From Sphingomonas xanthus (GTDB lineage: Bacteria > Pseudomonadota > Alphaproteobacteria > Sphingomonadales > Sphingomonadaceae): a stretch of 64,000 nucleotides of DNA. Shown piece by piece: positions 47,258 to 55,286 of this stretch. The position numbers and the translations under genes were made by a program. Below the pieces are notes generated by a model. It was not told the origin of the DNA, did no database searches, and worked only from the letters and a program-made list of their open reading frames with translations. How positions within the stretch are numbered: the first letter of the stretch is position 1; each line of letters opens with the position of its first letter. The DNA is taken from NCBI RefSeq assembly GCF_007998985.1, contig NZ_CP041659.1, forward strand, positions 1,116,001 through 1,180,000. The letters run 5' to 3'.

Positions 47258-48072
47258 CCGTGAACACCGCCCGCCACACTGGATCCTGGAGCGCCCGCAT
47301 CGCCTGGAGCTTGCTGCTCCTGGTAGCCGGGGCCGCCTTGGCGACCTGGGGACTGACGCGCTGGGACGAAGCAGCGCGGTTTATCGGGGTTGCGCCCCAG
47401 CCGCCGCTGGAGATCGTTCGCCAGCCGATCATCAGCACTTCGCCGCCGCCGACTGCTGCCCAGTCGCTGAGCGCCGCCGACGTCGCGCGCATCGCGACGC
47501 TGGAATCCCGATTGAGCGCGATCGAAGGCGCTGCTGAGGCCGCCGCCGGGTCGGCCGGACGGGCGGACGCGCTGCTAATCGCCTTTGCCGCGCGCCGGGC
47601 GATCGACCGCGGCGTGGCGCTTGGTTATCTCGAGCCGCTGCTCGTCCAACGTTTCGGAGCGACCCACCAGGGGTCGATTTCGACGATCGTCACTGCGTCG
47701 CGCGACCCGGTTCGCCTCGAAGGGCTGGTCGAACAATATGAAACGCTCGGACCGCAGTTGCGCGGTGGGGGCCCCGAGGAAGGATGGTGGGACGCGTTTC
47801 GTCGTGAGCTGGGCGGGGTCGTCTCCTTCCGCCGGGGCGACACGCCCTCGCCCCGCCCACAGGCCCGCTACGACCGCGCGCTGGCGCGACTCAAAGCCGG
47901 GGAGGTCGATGCCGCGTTGGCGGAAACCATGCGCCTGCCGGGCGCGATCAATGCCAGCGACTGGATCGGGCGGGCCCGCCGCTACATCTCCGCGCACCGC
48001 GCGCTGGACGAGATCGAATCCGCGGCGCTGATGGGCGGCGGAAGCCGGATGGTTCCGGCACAGGCGATCTAG
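47254..48072 (+). CDS. Mitofilin/Mic60-like inner membrane protein (COG4223 type)
   Basis: A 272-residue protein with one N-terminal transmembrane helix (about 16-37), a Pro-rich linker (PPLEIVRQPIISTSPPP), a coiled-coil-prone helix (AADVARIATLESRLSAIEGAAEAAA, about 73-97) and an alpha-helical C-terminal domain. Its place directly after hemD (ATGA overlap) is where alphaproteobacteria encode the homologue of mitochondrial Mic60, which shapes inner membrane invaginations and contacts the outer membrane. The call depends heavily on context; sequence conservation in this family is low. Confidence 0.68.
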   Translation: MTVNTARHTGSWSARIAWSLLLLVAGAALATWGLTRWDEAARFIGVAPQPPLEIVRQPIISTSPPPTAAQSLSAADVARIATLESRLSAIEGAAEAAAGSAGRADALLIAFAARRAIDRGVALGYLEPLLVQRFGATHQGSISTIVTASRDPVRLEGLVEQYETLGPQLRGGGPEEGWWDAFRRELGGVVSFRRGDTPSPRPQARYDRALARLKAGEVDAALAETMRLPGAINASDWIGRARRYISAHRALDEIESAALMGGGSRMVPAQAI

Positions 48073-48184
48073 CGGGGTTGGCAAGGCAGGCCGGATTTGC
48101 AAGTTTCGCGGGCAAGGCCAGGTTCAGCCGGCCGGGGCTAAGACCTTCAAGAGACTGACGGAGTAACAGGGGGATAAGGGCGGC

Positions 48185-49255
48185 ATGACGTCATTTGCGT
48201 ATCGGTTGTTCATCGCGGCGGGCCTGGTTGCCTCGCCGACGGCTTCAGCTTCGCAAGCTTCCGATCCTCTTGCCCCCTTGCCCAGCGACGCGGTTCAGCA
48301 AACCCGGGCGGTTAAGACCGGGCCACTGGAACTTCGCGAGCAGATCAGTTCGCTGAGCCGCGCCTTTCCGGGAATTGCCGGCGTTTCGGTGATGTCAATC
48401 AAGGACGGGTGGCAGATCGGTTATAACGACCGGAAGCTGTTTCCCCAGCAGAGCTGTTCCAAGCTCTGGGTGGCAATCACCGCGTTGGACGCCGTCGATC
48501 GGGGACGGGTCAGCCTCAACGATCGGGTGACCATCGGCCGGGACGATTTGACCCTGTTCCATCAGCCGATCCGTACCAAGGTGCTGGGCAACGGCAGCCA
48601 CACGACCACGCTGGGGGCGCTGCTCCAGTCAGCGATTACCGAGAGCGACAATACCGCCAATGACAAGCTGATGCGCTCGGTCGGGGGACCGCTGGCGGTT
48701 CGCGACATGATCGACTCCAAACGCTTGGGATCAATTCGCTTCTATGAGGGCGAGCGGGCGCTCCAGTCGCGCATCGCCGGCCTCATCTGGAGCCAGAGCT
48801 ATTCGGTCGGGGACGCCTTTTACAAGGCGCGTGGCGCGCTCCCGTCGGCCGTGCGGAAGGCCTCGTTCGAACGCTATATCGCCGATCCCTATGACGGCGC
48901 TGCTCCGCAGGCGGTGACCCAGTCGCTAGCTCGGCTGAAGCGCGGCGAATTACTGTCGCCTGCCTCGACCCAGCGGCTGCTGTCGACAATGGCCTCGACC
49001 AAGACGGGCGCGCTGCGCGTCCGCGCAGCGATGAAGCCGGGGTGGAAGTGGAGCCACAAGACCGGCACCGGGCAGAATTTTCAGGGCCGGGTCGGCGGGA
49101 TCAACGATATCGGCATCCTTACCGCCCCCGACGGCACAGCCTATGCGATGGCGATCATGACCGTCCCGAGCAAGTCGGACGGCGCGGCCCAGGAATTTAT
49201 GCAGAAAATCGCCCGGGCGGTTATCGCCGATCACGAAGCCCGGCGTGGCGGCTGA
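48185..49255 (+). CDS. Class A beta-lactamase-fold serine hydrolase
   Basis: A 356-residue exported protein (signal peptide about 1-22). The class A motifs are present: SxxK as S90-C-S-K93, SDN at 154-156 and KTG at 292-294. ERALQ (190-194) lies at the exact spacing of the omega-loop ExxLN, so the general base E190 is kept but the Asn is Gln. The SDN-KTG distance is about 34 residues longer than in classical enzymes because of an insertion after ERALQ. It could be a beta-lactamase or a penicillin-interacting hydrolase with a different job; resistance should not be assumed. The P4H-like gene starts within its 3' end. Confidence 0.82.
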   Translation: MTSFAYRLFIAAGLVASPTASASQASDPLAPLPSDAVQQTRAVKTGPLELREQISSLSRAFPGIAGVSVMSIKDGWQIGYNDRKLFPQQSCSKLWVAITALDAVDRGRVSLNDRVTIGRDDLTLFHQPIRTKVLGNGSHTTTLGALLQSAITESDNTANDKLMRSVGGPLAVRDMIDSKRLGSIRFYEGERALQSRIAGLIWSQSYSVGDAFYKARGALPSAVRKASFERYIADPYDGAAPQAVTQSLARLKRGELLSPASTQRLLSTMASTKTGALRVRAAMKPGWKWSHKTGTGQNFQGRVGGINDIGILTAPDGTAYAMAIMTVPSKSDGAAQEFMQKIARAVIADHEARRGG

Positions 49256-49871
49256 ACCGACCCTTGAACGATTGCGGGCCAACCCTGCAATCCAGCGCGT
49301 TCCCAATCCCAAGCTCGACCTGTTCCTGATGCGAGACTTCCTCGACGAGTGGGAGTGCGCGCAGCTGGTCGCGTTGATCGATCGGGACCGGAGGCCCTCG
49401 ACGCTCGCCGACGACCAGGGCATCCCCGATTTCCGGACCAGCGAGTCCTGCGACCTTGATCCCGCCGATCCGTTGGTTGCGTCGGTCCAGCAGCGGCTTT
49501 GCGACCTGCTTGCGATTGGTCGGGCGCATGCGGAAGCCCTGCAGGGCCAGCGCTACGCCCCCGGACAGGAGTTCAAGCCGCATACCGACAGCTTTAATCC
49601 CGGCAGCGCCGATTATTTCCTGCATTGCGCGGATTCGGGACAGCGCAGCTGGACGGCGATGATTTACCTCAATGCGCCCGAGGCCGGGGGCGCAACGCGG
49701 TTCAAGCTGATCGGCAAGACGGTAATGCCGGAGCGCGGCAAGCTTCTGATCTGGAACAACCTCAGGCCGGACGGACAACCCAACCCCGCGACGCTCCATC
49801 AGGGCATGAAGGTCCGGCAGGGGACAAAATATATCCTTACCCAGTGGTACCGTCAGCACCCGTTGCCGTAA
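49245..49871 (+). CDS. 2-oxoglutarate/Fe(II) prolyl-4-hydroxylase-like protein
   Basis: A 208-residue oxygenase with a P4Hc domain. The iron triad is H113-x-D115 (KPHTD) and H185 (TLHQG), and K195 (GTKYILTQW) binds the 2-oxoglutarate carboxylate, so it should be active. The GTG start at 49245 overlaps the preceding hydrolase by 11 bases. Its 3' end overlaps the convergent GMC oxidoreductase gene by 35 bases. The target (protein, peptide or small molecule) is unknown. Confidence 0.88.
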   Translation: MAAEPTLERLRANPAIQRVPNPKLDLFLMRDFLDEWECAQLVALIDRDRRPSTLADDQGIPDFRTSESCDLDPADPLVASVQQRLCDLLAIGRAHAEALQGQRYAPGQEFKPHTDSFNPGSADYFLHCADSGQRSWTAMIYLNAPEAGGATRFKLIGKTVMPERGKLLIWNNLRPDGQPNPATLHQGMKVRQGTKYILTQWYRQHPLP

Positions 49872-51468
49872 TGGTTCGGACCGCCGGCCGGCGGATACTC
49901 TCGGCGATCCGGTCCGCGGTGCGCAGAGCAAGGGCAACGATGGTCAGCGTCGGATTAGCCCAGCCGCCGGTGGGAAATAGCGAGCTGCCAGCGATGTGCA
50001 GATTGGCCAGTCCATGGACCTTGCCCCAGCTATCGGTGACGCCGCGCTTGGGATCGTCGGCCATGCGGGTGGTACCCATATGATGGAATCCACCGATGGG
50101 ATGGGCGCTGACCAGCCCGTCGCTCACCCATTGCTTGGAACCTGCACTGAGCCAGGTCGCAGGCTCGGCAGTGCCAAGCCCAAGCCGCTCGGCTTCACGG
50201 CCAATGGCCGCGACAAGCCCGGCAACGCTATCGACATCAATCGCCGACAAACGCCAGTCGAGTCTGGCGCGCGGCATGCCGCTGGCGTCGCGACTATCGG
50301 ACAGGAGGACGCGGCTATCGGGATTGGGGGCCTGTTCGGCGCGGACCACCAGCGCCAGGTCAAGATTGTTGAGCCGTTTCATCGCCCAGGGGTGAAGCGG
50401 GCCGATCGCGCCAGTATATCCGCGAACGAGTTGTTTCGTCGCCTTCCATAGTGAACGCCCACGCCGGGTCGGGGCGGTGCGGTGCTTGACGTGAAGGTAG
50501 GCCCGTTTGAGCAGCGGATGGCTGCCGCCTTCGGGCTGGCGGACGGCGACGGTGATGGCGCTGTTGAGAAGCCCTTCACGGCGCTGCAGCGCGGACGACG
50601 GGGTGATTGCAGGCGACATTTCGACGCCGCCCACACGGCGCTTTGCGAACGCCGACAGCCATTGCCATTCGAAGCGGCCGATGATCCGTCCGCCACGAGC
50701 GTGGGGATGCTCCATGAAATAACGGCCGACGAGGTCGTGGCCGTTGCCAAGCCCGGCCGTTGCAACCGAATTCGATGCCAGGAGAATCCGGGGATTCTCG
50801 ATACCGCCAGCGGCCAGCAGGAAGTGGCGGGCGCGGACATCGATCACTCGGCCGTCGGGCTTAACGATATCGAGCCGCTCAATCGATTGCAGGTCGGGTG
50901 CGGGGATTATCTCCCGAACGGTGGCGTGGATCAGCAGGGTGCAGCGCGGGTCACTTTCCAGGTCGGATGCGCGATCGATCGTGAAACGGTCGAACTTGGG
51001 ATCGAAACTCCACCATCGGACGGCAAGCTCTTCGGGCGAAAATCTATTGAGGATGGAATCCTGTTGCGGGGGAGCGGCCCGTTCCACGCCGAACATCTGC
51101 CGGGCTTCTTCGGCCTCGCCGGCAATATCATCGGGTGCGATCGGCCAGCCACTGTGAGGAACCCAGGAACGCCGTTCAAAATCAATCGGGTCGAGCTCGG
51201 CGCAACGTCCACCCCATACTGCGGTCGTACCACCGAAGAAACGCAAACGGCTGTGATCGAGCGGATGATAGGGCTGCCCGACGATTTCGCCGGCATTGAG
51301 ATCGGCGGCCTCGGCCTCATGATCGATCCCGCCGCTTTCGATGATCACGACGCGGCACCCGTGCTTCAAGAGGCGGCGTGCGGCGGCTTGTCCGGCAGCG
51401 CCCGACCCAATGATCGCAACATCGGCGGTGAGCGCCTCCGGAGCATCGCCGGCACAGTCGATCCGCAT
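49837..51468 (-). CDS. GMC-family FAD oxidoreductase
   Basis: A 543-residue flavoprotein. The FAD motif ADVAIIGSGAAGQAAARRLL is at residues 15-34 and the ending HIAGSSLFPTGGWANPTLTIVALALR is characteristic of the GMC (glucose-methanol-choline) family; HHMGTTRM carries the likely catalytic histidine. FFGGTTAVWGG is typical of the bacterial choline-dehydrogenase-like subgroup that acts on sugars or alcohols. No signal peptide. The substrate is unknown. The coding 3' end runs 35 bases into the opposite-strand P4H-like gene. Confidence 0.88.
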   Translation of the reverse strand: MRIDCAGDAPEALTADVAIIGSGAAGQAAARRLLKHGCRVVIIESGGIDHEAEAADLNAGEIVGQPYHPLDHSRLRFFGGTTAVWGGRCAELDPIDFERRSWVPHSGWPIAPDDIAGEAEEARQMFGVERAAPPQQDSILNRFSPEELAVRWWSFDPKFDRFTIDRASDLESDPRCTLLIHATVREIIPAPDLQSIERLDIVKPDGRVIDVRARHFLLAAGGIENPRILLASNSVATAGLGNGHDLVGRYFMEHPHARGGRIIGRFEWQWLSAFAKRRVGGVEMSPAITPSSALQRREGLLNSAITVAVRQPEGGSHPLLKRAYLHVKHRTAPTRRGRSLWKATKQLVRGYTGAIGPLHPWAMKRLNNLDLALVVRAEQAPNPDSRVLLSDSRDASGMPRARLDWRLSAIDVDSVAGLVAAIGREAERLGLGTAEPATWLSAGSKQWVSDGLVSAHPIGGFHHMGTTRMADDPKRGVTDSWGKVHGLANLHIAGSSLFPTGGWANPTLTIVALALRTADRIAESIRRPAVRTITATGADGTTG

Positions 51469-51574
51469 TCCACCCCCGTTAAAAACCCGCTATCGTCCTG
51501 GACGAGATATAGTGGTTATCCCCGATTTGTCAGGGTCCGCGAAACAGGAGCCCCAACGAAATGCCCCAAGGGGG

Positions 51575-52465
51575 TCAGCCGAGTTGCTGTTCGTCCACTC
51601 CTGCCTTCAGCTTGACCGGGATTTTGAGATAGCGGACGCCATCTTTTTCCGCGGGCGGGAATCGGCCGCCGCGCATGTTGACCTGGATTGATGGAATGAG
51701 CAGTCGGGGCGCCGGGAGGGAGCGATCACGTTCTTCGCGCATGGCCACAAATTCGTCTTCGCTGATTCCCTGATGAACATGGCGGTTGGCTTCGCGTTGG
51801 GCGCCGACGGTCGTTTCCCAAGCGAATTCGTCGCGGCCCGGCGCCTTGTAGTCGTGGCACATGAACAGCCGGGTTTCAGGCGGCAGCGAGAGAATCTTGC
51901 GGATCGACTGGTAAAGTTGCCGGGCGCTGCCGCCAGGGAAGTCGGCCCGGGCGGTGCCATAGTCAGGCATGAACAGGGTGTCGCCGACGAACACCGCGTC
52001 GCCGATCTTATAGCTAAGGTCAGCCGGCGTGTGGCCGGGGGTGTGGATCGACTCGATGGTCAGGCCGCCCACCTCGATGATCTCGCCATCGCTCAGCAGC
52101 CGGTCGAAATCGGCGCCGTCCGACTTAAGATCGTCCGCGCCGAAGATTGGCCGGAAAATCGTCTGCACATCGCGGACATGCTCACCGATCGCGACCTTGG
52201 CCCCGGTCCGCGCCTTGATCAGCGGAGCACCCGAGAGATGGTCGGCATGGACATGGGTTTCGAGAACCCATTGGATGGTCACGCTTTCCGAATCGGCGGC
52301 TTCCAAAAGCGCATCAACCGAGGTTTGGTCGACGCTGCCCGAGGCGACGTCGAAATCGAGCACCGGGTCGATCACGACTCCGAGGCGCGTCTCCGGGTCC
52401 CACACCAAGTAGGTCACGGTAAAGGTCGGCTCATCGAAAAAGGCACGGATCATTGGCTTGGTCAT
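51575..52465 (-). CDS. MBL-fold persulfide dioxygenase-like hydrolase
   Basis: A 296-residue metallo-beta-lactamase-fold protein. The metal motif is HVHADHLSG (71-79), with H71, H73, D75 and H76, and further ligands in HTPGHTPADLSY, FVGDTLFMPDYGTARADF and CHDYKAPGRD. These, with the aromatic FDEPTFTVTYLVWDP start, place it with ETHE1/BLH-type persulfide dioxygenases, which use one iron to oxidise glutathione persulfide to sulfite. It is divergent from the ArsR-type sensor, 56 bases away. It lacks the fused DUF442 domain of BLH proteins. Confidence 0.87.
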   Translation of the reverse strand: MTKPMIRAFFDEPTFTVTYLVWDPETRLGVVIDPVLDFDVASGSVDQTSVDALLEAADSESVTIQWVLETHVHADHLSGAPLIKARTGAKVAIGEHVRDVQTIFRPIFGADDLKSDGADFDRLLSDGEIIEVGGLTIESIHTPGHTPADLSYKIGDAVFVGDTLFMPDYGTARADFPGGSARQLYQSIRKILSLPPETRLFMCHDYKAPGRDEFAWETTVGAQREANRHVHQGISEDEFVAMREERDRSLPAPRLLIPSIQVNMRGGRFPPAEKDGVRYLKIPVKLKAGVDEQQLG

Positions 52466-52473
52466 GAATGACC

Positions 52474-52524
52474 TATAAGCCTTGACTATTATATAAGCAA
52501 GAGCTAATTTAGTGACTGCTTATG
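52474..52524. promoter_or_regulatory. Shared divergent promoter with TATAAGC repeats, candidate sensor operator
   Basis: TATAAGC occurs at 52474-52480 and 52492-52498, and its inverse GCTTAT at 52518-52523. TTATATAA (52489-52496) is a perfect 8-base palindrome. TTGACT (52482-52487) and TAATTT (52505-52510) with 17-base spacing could be -35 and -10 for the plus-strand sensor gene, giving an almost leaderless transcript. This AT-rich patch lies between the MBL gene and the ArsR-type gene, the usual place for BigR/SqrR operators. Confidence 0.55.
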
Positions 52525-52830
52525 AACACGATGCAAGCCGATTTCATTCAACAAGCTGGCAGCGCCGCCGCGATGCTGCGCGCGCTGGCCAATGAACAAC
52601 GGCTGTTGATCCTTTGCCATCTGGAGGCCGAAGGCGAACTTAATGTCAGTGCGCTCGGTAAGCGGCTGACGCTCGGCCAGTCGGCCTTGTCGCAGCACCT
52701 CGCCAAGCTGCGCGACGAGGGTCTCGTCGAAATCCGGCGCGAGGCCCAGACGGTCCATTATCGGATCGCCGACGACAGGGTCCGTGCCCTGCTCGGCACA
52801 TTGCGCCAGCAATTCTGCCCAGAACTTTAA
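52522..52830 (+). CDS. ArsR/SmtB-family repressor, BigR/SqrR-like persulfide sensor
   Basis: A 102-residue winged-helix repressor. The recognition region is LTLGQSALSQHLAKLRDEGLV. It has just two cysteines, C32 (LILCHL) and C99 (QQFCPEL). Their spacing (67) nearly equals that of the sensing pair in BigR and SqrR (66), where persulfide or oxidation links the two and releases DNA. It is divergent from the MBL dioxygenase and is followed by rhodanese and TauE genes, which fits a sulfide/persulfide regulon. No metal-site cysteines of ArsR itself (CxC) are seen. Confidence 0.88.
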   Translation: MNTMQADFIQQAGSAAAMLRALANEQRLLILCHLEAEGELNVSALGKRLTLGQSALSQHLAKLRDEGLVEIRREAQTVHYRIADDRVRALLGTLRQQFCPEL

Positions 52831-52842
52831 GGAGTATTTGAA

Positions 52843-53367
52843 GTGACCGTTCGTACAATTTCTCCAGCCGAAGCCCGCCGCTTGATCGACCAGGGTGCGC
52901 GGCTGATCGATATCCGCGACGCCGACGAACATGCCCGAGAACGGATCGCCGGCGCGACTAGCGTGCCCCTCAGCCAGTTGCTGGAACGGCCCCTCAAGGG
53001 CGACATTCTCCTTTTTCATTGCCGGAGCGGGCTGCGCACGGCGCAGGCCGCCGACCGGCTGGCCGCGGCAGCGGGCGGGCGAGATTGCTATATCGTCGAA
53101 GGCGGACTTAGCGGCTGGCAACGCGCCGGGCAGCCCGTCGAGAAAGCGAAGGGCGCCCCGATCGAGATGCAGCGGCAGGTGATGATCGCCGCCGGTGGCT
53201 TGGTGCTGCTCGGGACCCTGATGTCGCTGTTCATCGCGCCGGCTTGGATCGGAATGGCGATCTTTGTCGGTGCGGGCCTGATGTTCGCCGGCATCAGCGG
53301 CTTTTGCGGCATGGCTCGGCTATTGGCGATGATGCCATGGAACCGGGGCACCCCAAGCCTTGGTTGA
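52843..53367 (+). CDS. Rhodanese-domain membrane protein
   Basis: A 174-residue protein. The rhodanese domain (about 1-108) has the active-site loop CRSGLRT with C60. A DUF2892-like pair of transmembrane helices follows (about 112-158, VMIAAGGLVLLGTLMSLF and IGMAIFVGAGLMFAG), so sulfur transfer happens at the inner face of the membrane. AAGGAG precedes the GTG/ATG-region start at 52843. It overlaps the TauE gene by eight bases. It probably handles sulfane sulfur between sensor-controlled enzymes and exporter. Confidence 0.9.
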   Translation: MTVRTISPAEARRLIDQGARLIDIRDADEHARERIAGATSVPLSQLLERPLKGDILLFHCRSGLRTAQAADRLAAAAGGRDCYIVEGGLSGWQRAGQPVEKAKGAPIEMQRQVMIAAGGLVLLGTLMSLFIAPAWIGMAIFVGAGLMFAGISGFCGMARLLAMMPWNRGTPSLG

Positions 53368-54130
53368 CGCCATTATCGCGGCCATCGGCGGCAGCCTGGT
53401 CGGCTTCAGCTTGGCGCTGGTCGGCGGTGGCGGTTCGATCCTGGCGGTGCCGTGGCTGGTCTATGCCGTCGGTATGGCCAGTCCGCATGCGGCGATCGGC
53501 ACCAGCGCCGTCGGGGTCGGTGCGAATGCCCTGATCGGCTTGGTCGGCAAGACCCGCTCCGGAGCGGTCCGTTGGAAACCGGGCCTGATCTTCGCCGCGG
53601 CGGGAATTTTGGGCGCTGCACTCGGCTCCATCGCCGGCAAGGCGTTCGACGGCGAAGGCCTTCTCGCGCTGTTTGCAGTCCTGATGATTATCGTCGGGGC
53701 GCTGATGCTGCGCCGGGGCGAACCGCAGTCCCCGCATCGTCTTGCACTAGACCGGGCAACGGTGGTCAAGCTGTCGCTGTACGGCATCAGCGCTGGACTG
53801 ATGTCCGGATTCTTCGGGATAGGCGGTGGATTTCTGATTGTCCCGGGCCTAGTCGCGGCGACCGCCATGCCGATCTTCAACGCCATGGCGACTAGCTTGG
53901 TTGCGGTGACCAGTTTCGGCTTCACCACCGCCGGAAGTTATGCCTTGTCGGGACTTGTCGACTGGGGCGTTGCGGGCGCATTCATCGGGGGCGGCCTGAT
54001 CGGATCGGTCGCCGGCCAGAAACTTGCTGTTCGCCTGGCTTTGGCGCGCGGCGCGCTGACCAAAGTGTTCGCCGCCCTGATCGTCGCGGTCGCAGCCTAT
54101 ATGTTGTGGGAAGCGGCGGCGGCCATCTAG
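53360..54130 (+). CDS. TauE/SafE-family sulfite or sulfur-oxyanion exporter
   Basis: A 256-residue protein with about eight transmembrane helices in two repeats; the repeated GGGGSILAVPWLVY and GIGGGFLIVPGLVA motifs are the hallmark of the TauE/SafE (DUF81) family. It begins at TTG 53360, inside the rhodanese gene, implying coupling. In the context of a persulfide dioxygenase and rhodanese, export of sulfite or thiosulfate is a sensible inference. A tRNA-Gly gene follows on the opposite strand. Confidence 0.88.
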   Translation: MVDAIIAAIGGSLVGFSLALVGGGGSILAVPWLVYAVGMASPHAAIGTSAVGVGANALIGLVGKTRSGAVRWKPGLIFAAAGILGAALGSIAGKAFDGEGLLALFAVLMIIVGALMLRRGEPQSPHRLALDRATVVKLSLYGISAGLMSGFFGIGGGFLIVPGLVAATAMPIFNAMATSLVAVTSFGFTTAGSYALSGLVDWGVAGAFIGGGLIGSVAGQKLAVRLALARGALTKVFAALIVAVAAYMLWEAAAAI

Positions 54131-54140
54131 CCGCCAGCGC

Positions 54141-54215
54141 TGGAGCGGGCGAAGGGATTCGAACCCTCGACCCCAACCTTGGCAAGGTTGTGCTCTACCC
54201 CTGAGCTACGCCCGC
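54141..54215 (-). tRNA. tRNA-Gly (GCC anticodon)
   Basis: On the minus strand the molecule starts GCGGGCGTAGCTCAG and folds into a full cloverleaf. The acceptor stem is GCGGGCG/CGCCCGC, the anticodon loop is CTTGCCAA with GCC, and the T arm contains GGTTCGAATCC. The CCA end is genome-encoded (TGG at 54141-54143 on the plus strand). It reads glycine codons GGC and GGU. No integrated element is attached. Confidence 0.96.
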
Positions 54216-54380
54216 TCTGAGCTGAACCGCAGTGCCGAAACGAGCCGATGCATCGTGGCCTGCGATGAGGTGAGCGGGCGCCTAGCATCGGCTTTTCAGC
54301 CGCGCAACCCCCTTGGAGCGAACCTTGCCCGCCAAGCGGGGCGGGCCCATATGCAACCTTCATCGAATGAGGAGCAGGCA

Positions 54381-55286
54381 GTGGCCACATTGGGCGTCAG
54401 CGAATCCGAACGGGAAGCGATCGAGCGGTTTCGCCGCGAGGTCATCGAACCGTCGATGACCAGCCTGGTGATCCTCGATTTCTGGGCGGACTGGTGCGGC
54501 CCATGCAAGCAGCTTGGGCCGGTCCTTGAAAAGGTCGCCGCCGATTATGCGGACCGCGGCGTGGTGCTGGCCAAGATCGACGTCGAACAAGACAAGCTGA
54601 TCGCCGCCCAGTTCCGGATCCAGTCGATTCCCACCGTCTATGCGCTGTTCCAGGGACAGCCGGTCGCAGACCTCACCCAATATCGCACCGAAGCACAGCT
54701 GGGCCGCGCGCTCGACCAGTTGCTTGGCCAGTTGCCTGTCAAAGGAGCCGCGCAGGATCTGGCGGCGCAGGTCGAGCCGCTGATTGCCATGGCCGAGGAA
54801 GTGTTAACCGAAGGCGATTTCGACCGGGCCGAGAATATCTTCACTCAGATCCGCGAACTGGACCCGGACAATCCGCAGGTGATCGGCGGGCTGGCGCGGG
54901 CAATGATCGGCGCCGGCAGGACCGAAGAAGCCAGGGCGCTGTTGGGATCGCTCGATGGCACGCTTTCCACCCATCCCGCAGTCGCCCGTGCGACAGCCGC
55001 CCTCGATGTAGCGGAGACGCCGGCGGCAGATGTGTCCGCCGAGCAAGGTAGGCTGGCCGCCGACCCGGATGACCATGAGGCCCGCTTTGCCATTGCCCAG
55101 ACTCTGATGGCGTCGGGCGACCGCGAAGGAGCGGCGGACCACCTGCTGGAAATCATTGCCCGCGACCGCGGCTGGAACGACGAGGCGGCGCGTACCAGGC
55201 TGCTGCAGATGCTCGAGGCTGCCGGGTTCGAGGATCCATGGGGCCGCGCGGTCCGCCGTCGCTTGTCGGCGCTGCTGTTCACATGA
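54381..55286 (+). CDS. Thioredoxin-TPR protein, CnoX/YbbN-like
   Basis: A 301-residue protein with an N-terminal thioredoxin domain holding the active WCGPC motif (near residue 36) and a C-terminal TPR region (about 140-300, EEVLTEGDFDRAENIFTQI, then RMLxxxGDREGAADHLLEI-like repeats). CnoX/YbbN family members are holdase chaperones working with GroEL under oxidative stress. GTG 54381 is preferred because GAGGAG is six bases upstream; ATG 54351 is the alternative. The LON-domain gene overlaps its stop (ATGA). Confidence 0.88.
   Translation: MATLGVSESEREAIERFRREVIEPSMTSLVILDFWADWCGPCKQLGPVLEKVAADYADRGVVLAKIDVEQDKLIAAQFRIQSIPTVYALFQGQPVADLTQYRTEAQLGRALDQLLGQLPVKGAAQDLAAQVEPLIAMAEEVLTEGDFDRAENIFTQIRELDPDNPQVIGGLARAMIGAGRTEEARALLGSLDGTLSTHPAVARATAALDVAETPAADVSAEQGRLAADPDDHEARFAIAQTLMASGDREGAADHLLEIIARDRGWNDEAARTRLLQMLEAAGFEDPWGRAVRRRLSALLFT

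Noticed and set aside
48185..49255. Missing general-base Glu in the beta-lactamase-like protein
   Set aside because: First thought absent, but E190 in ERALQ lies 36 residues after SDN, exactly as E166 does.
54141..54215. tRNA-Gly as an integration site
   Set aside because: No integrase and no direct repeat of the tRNA 3' end is seen on either side.
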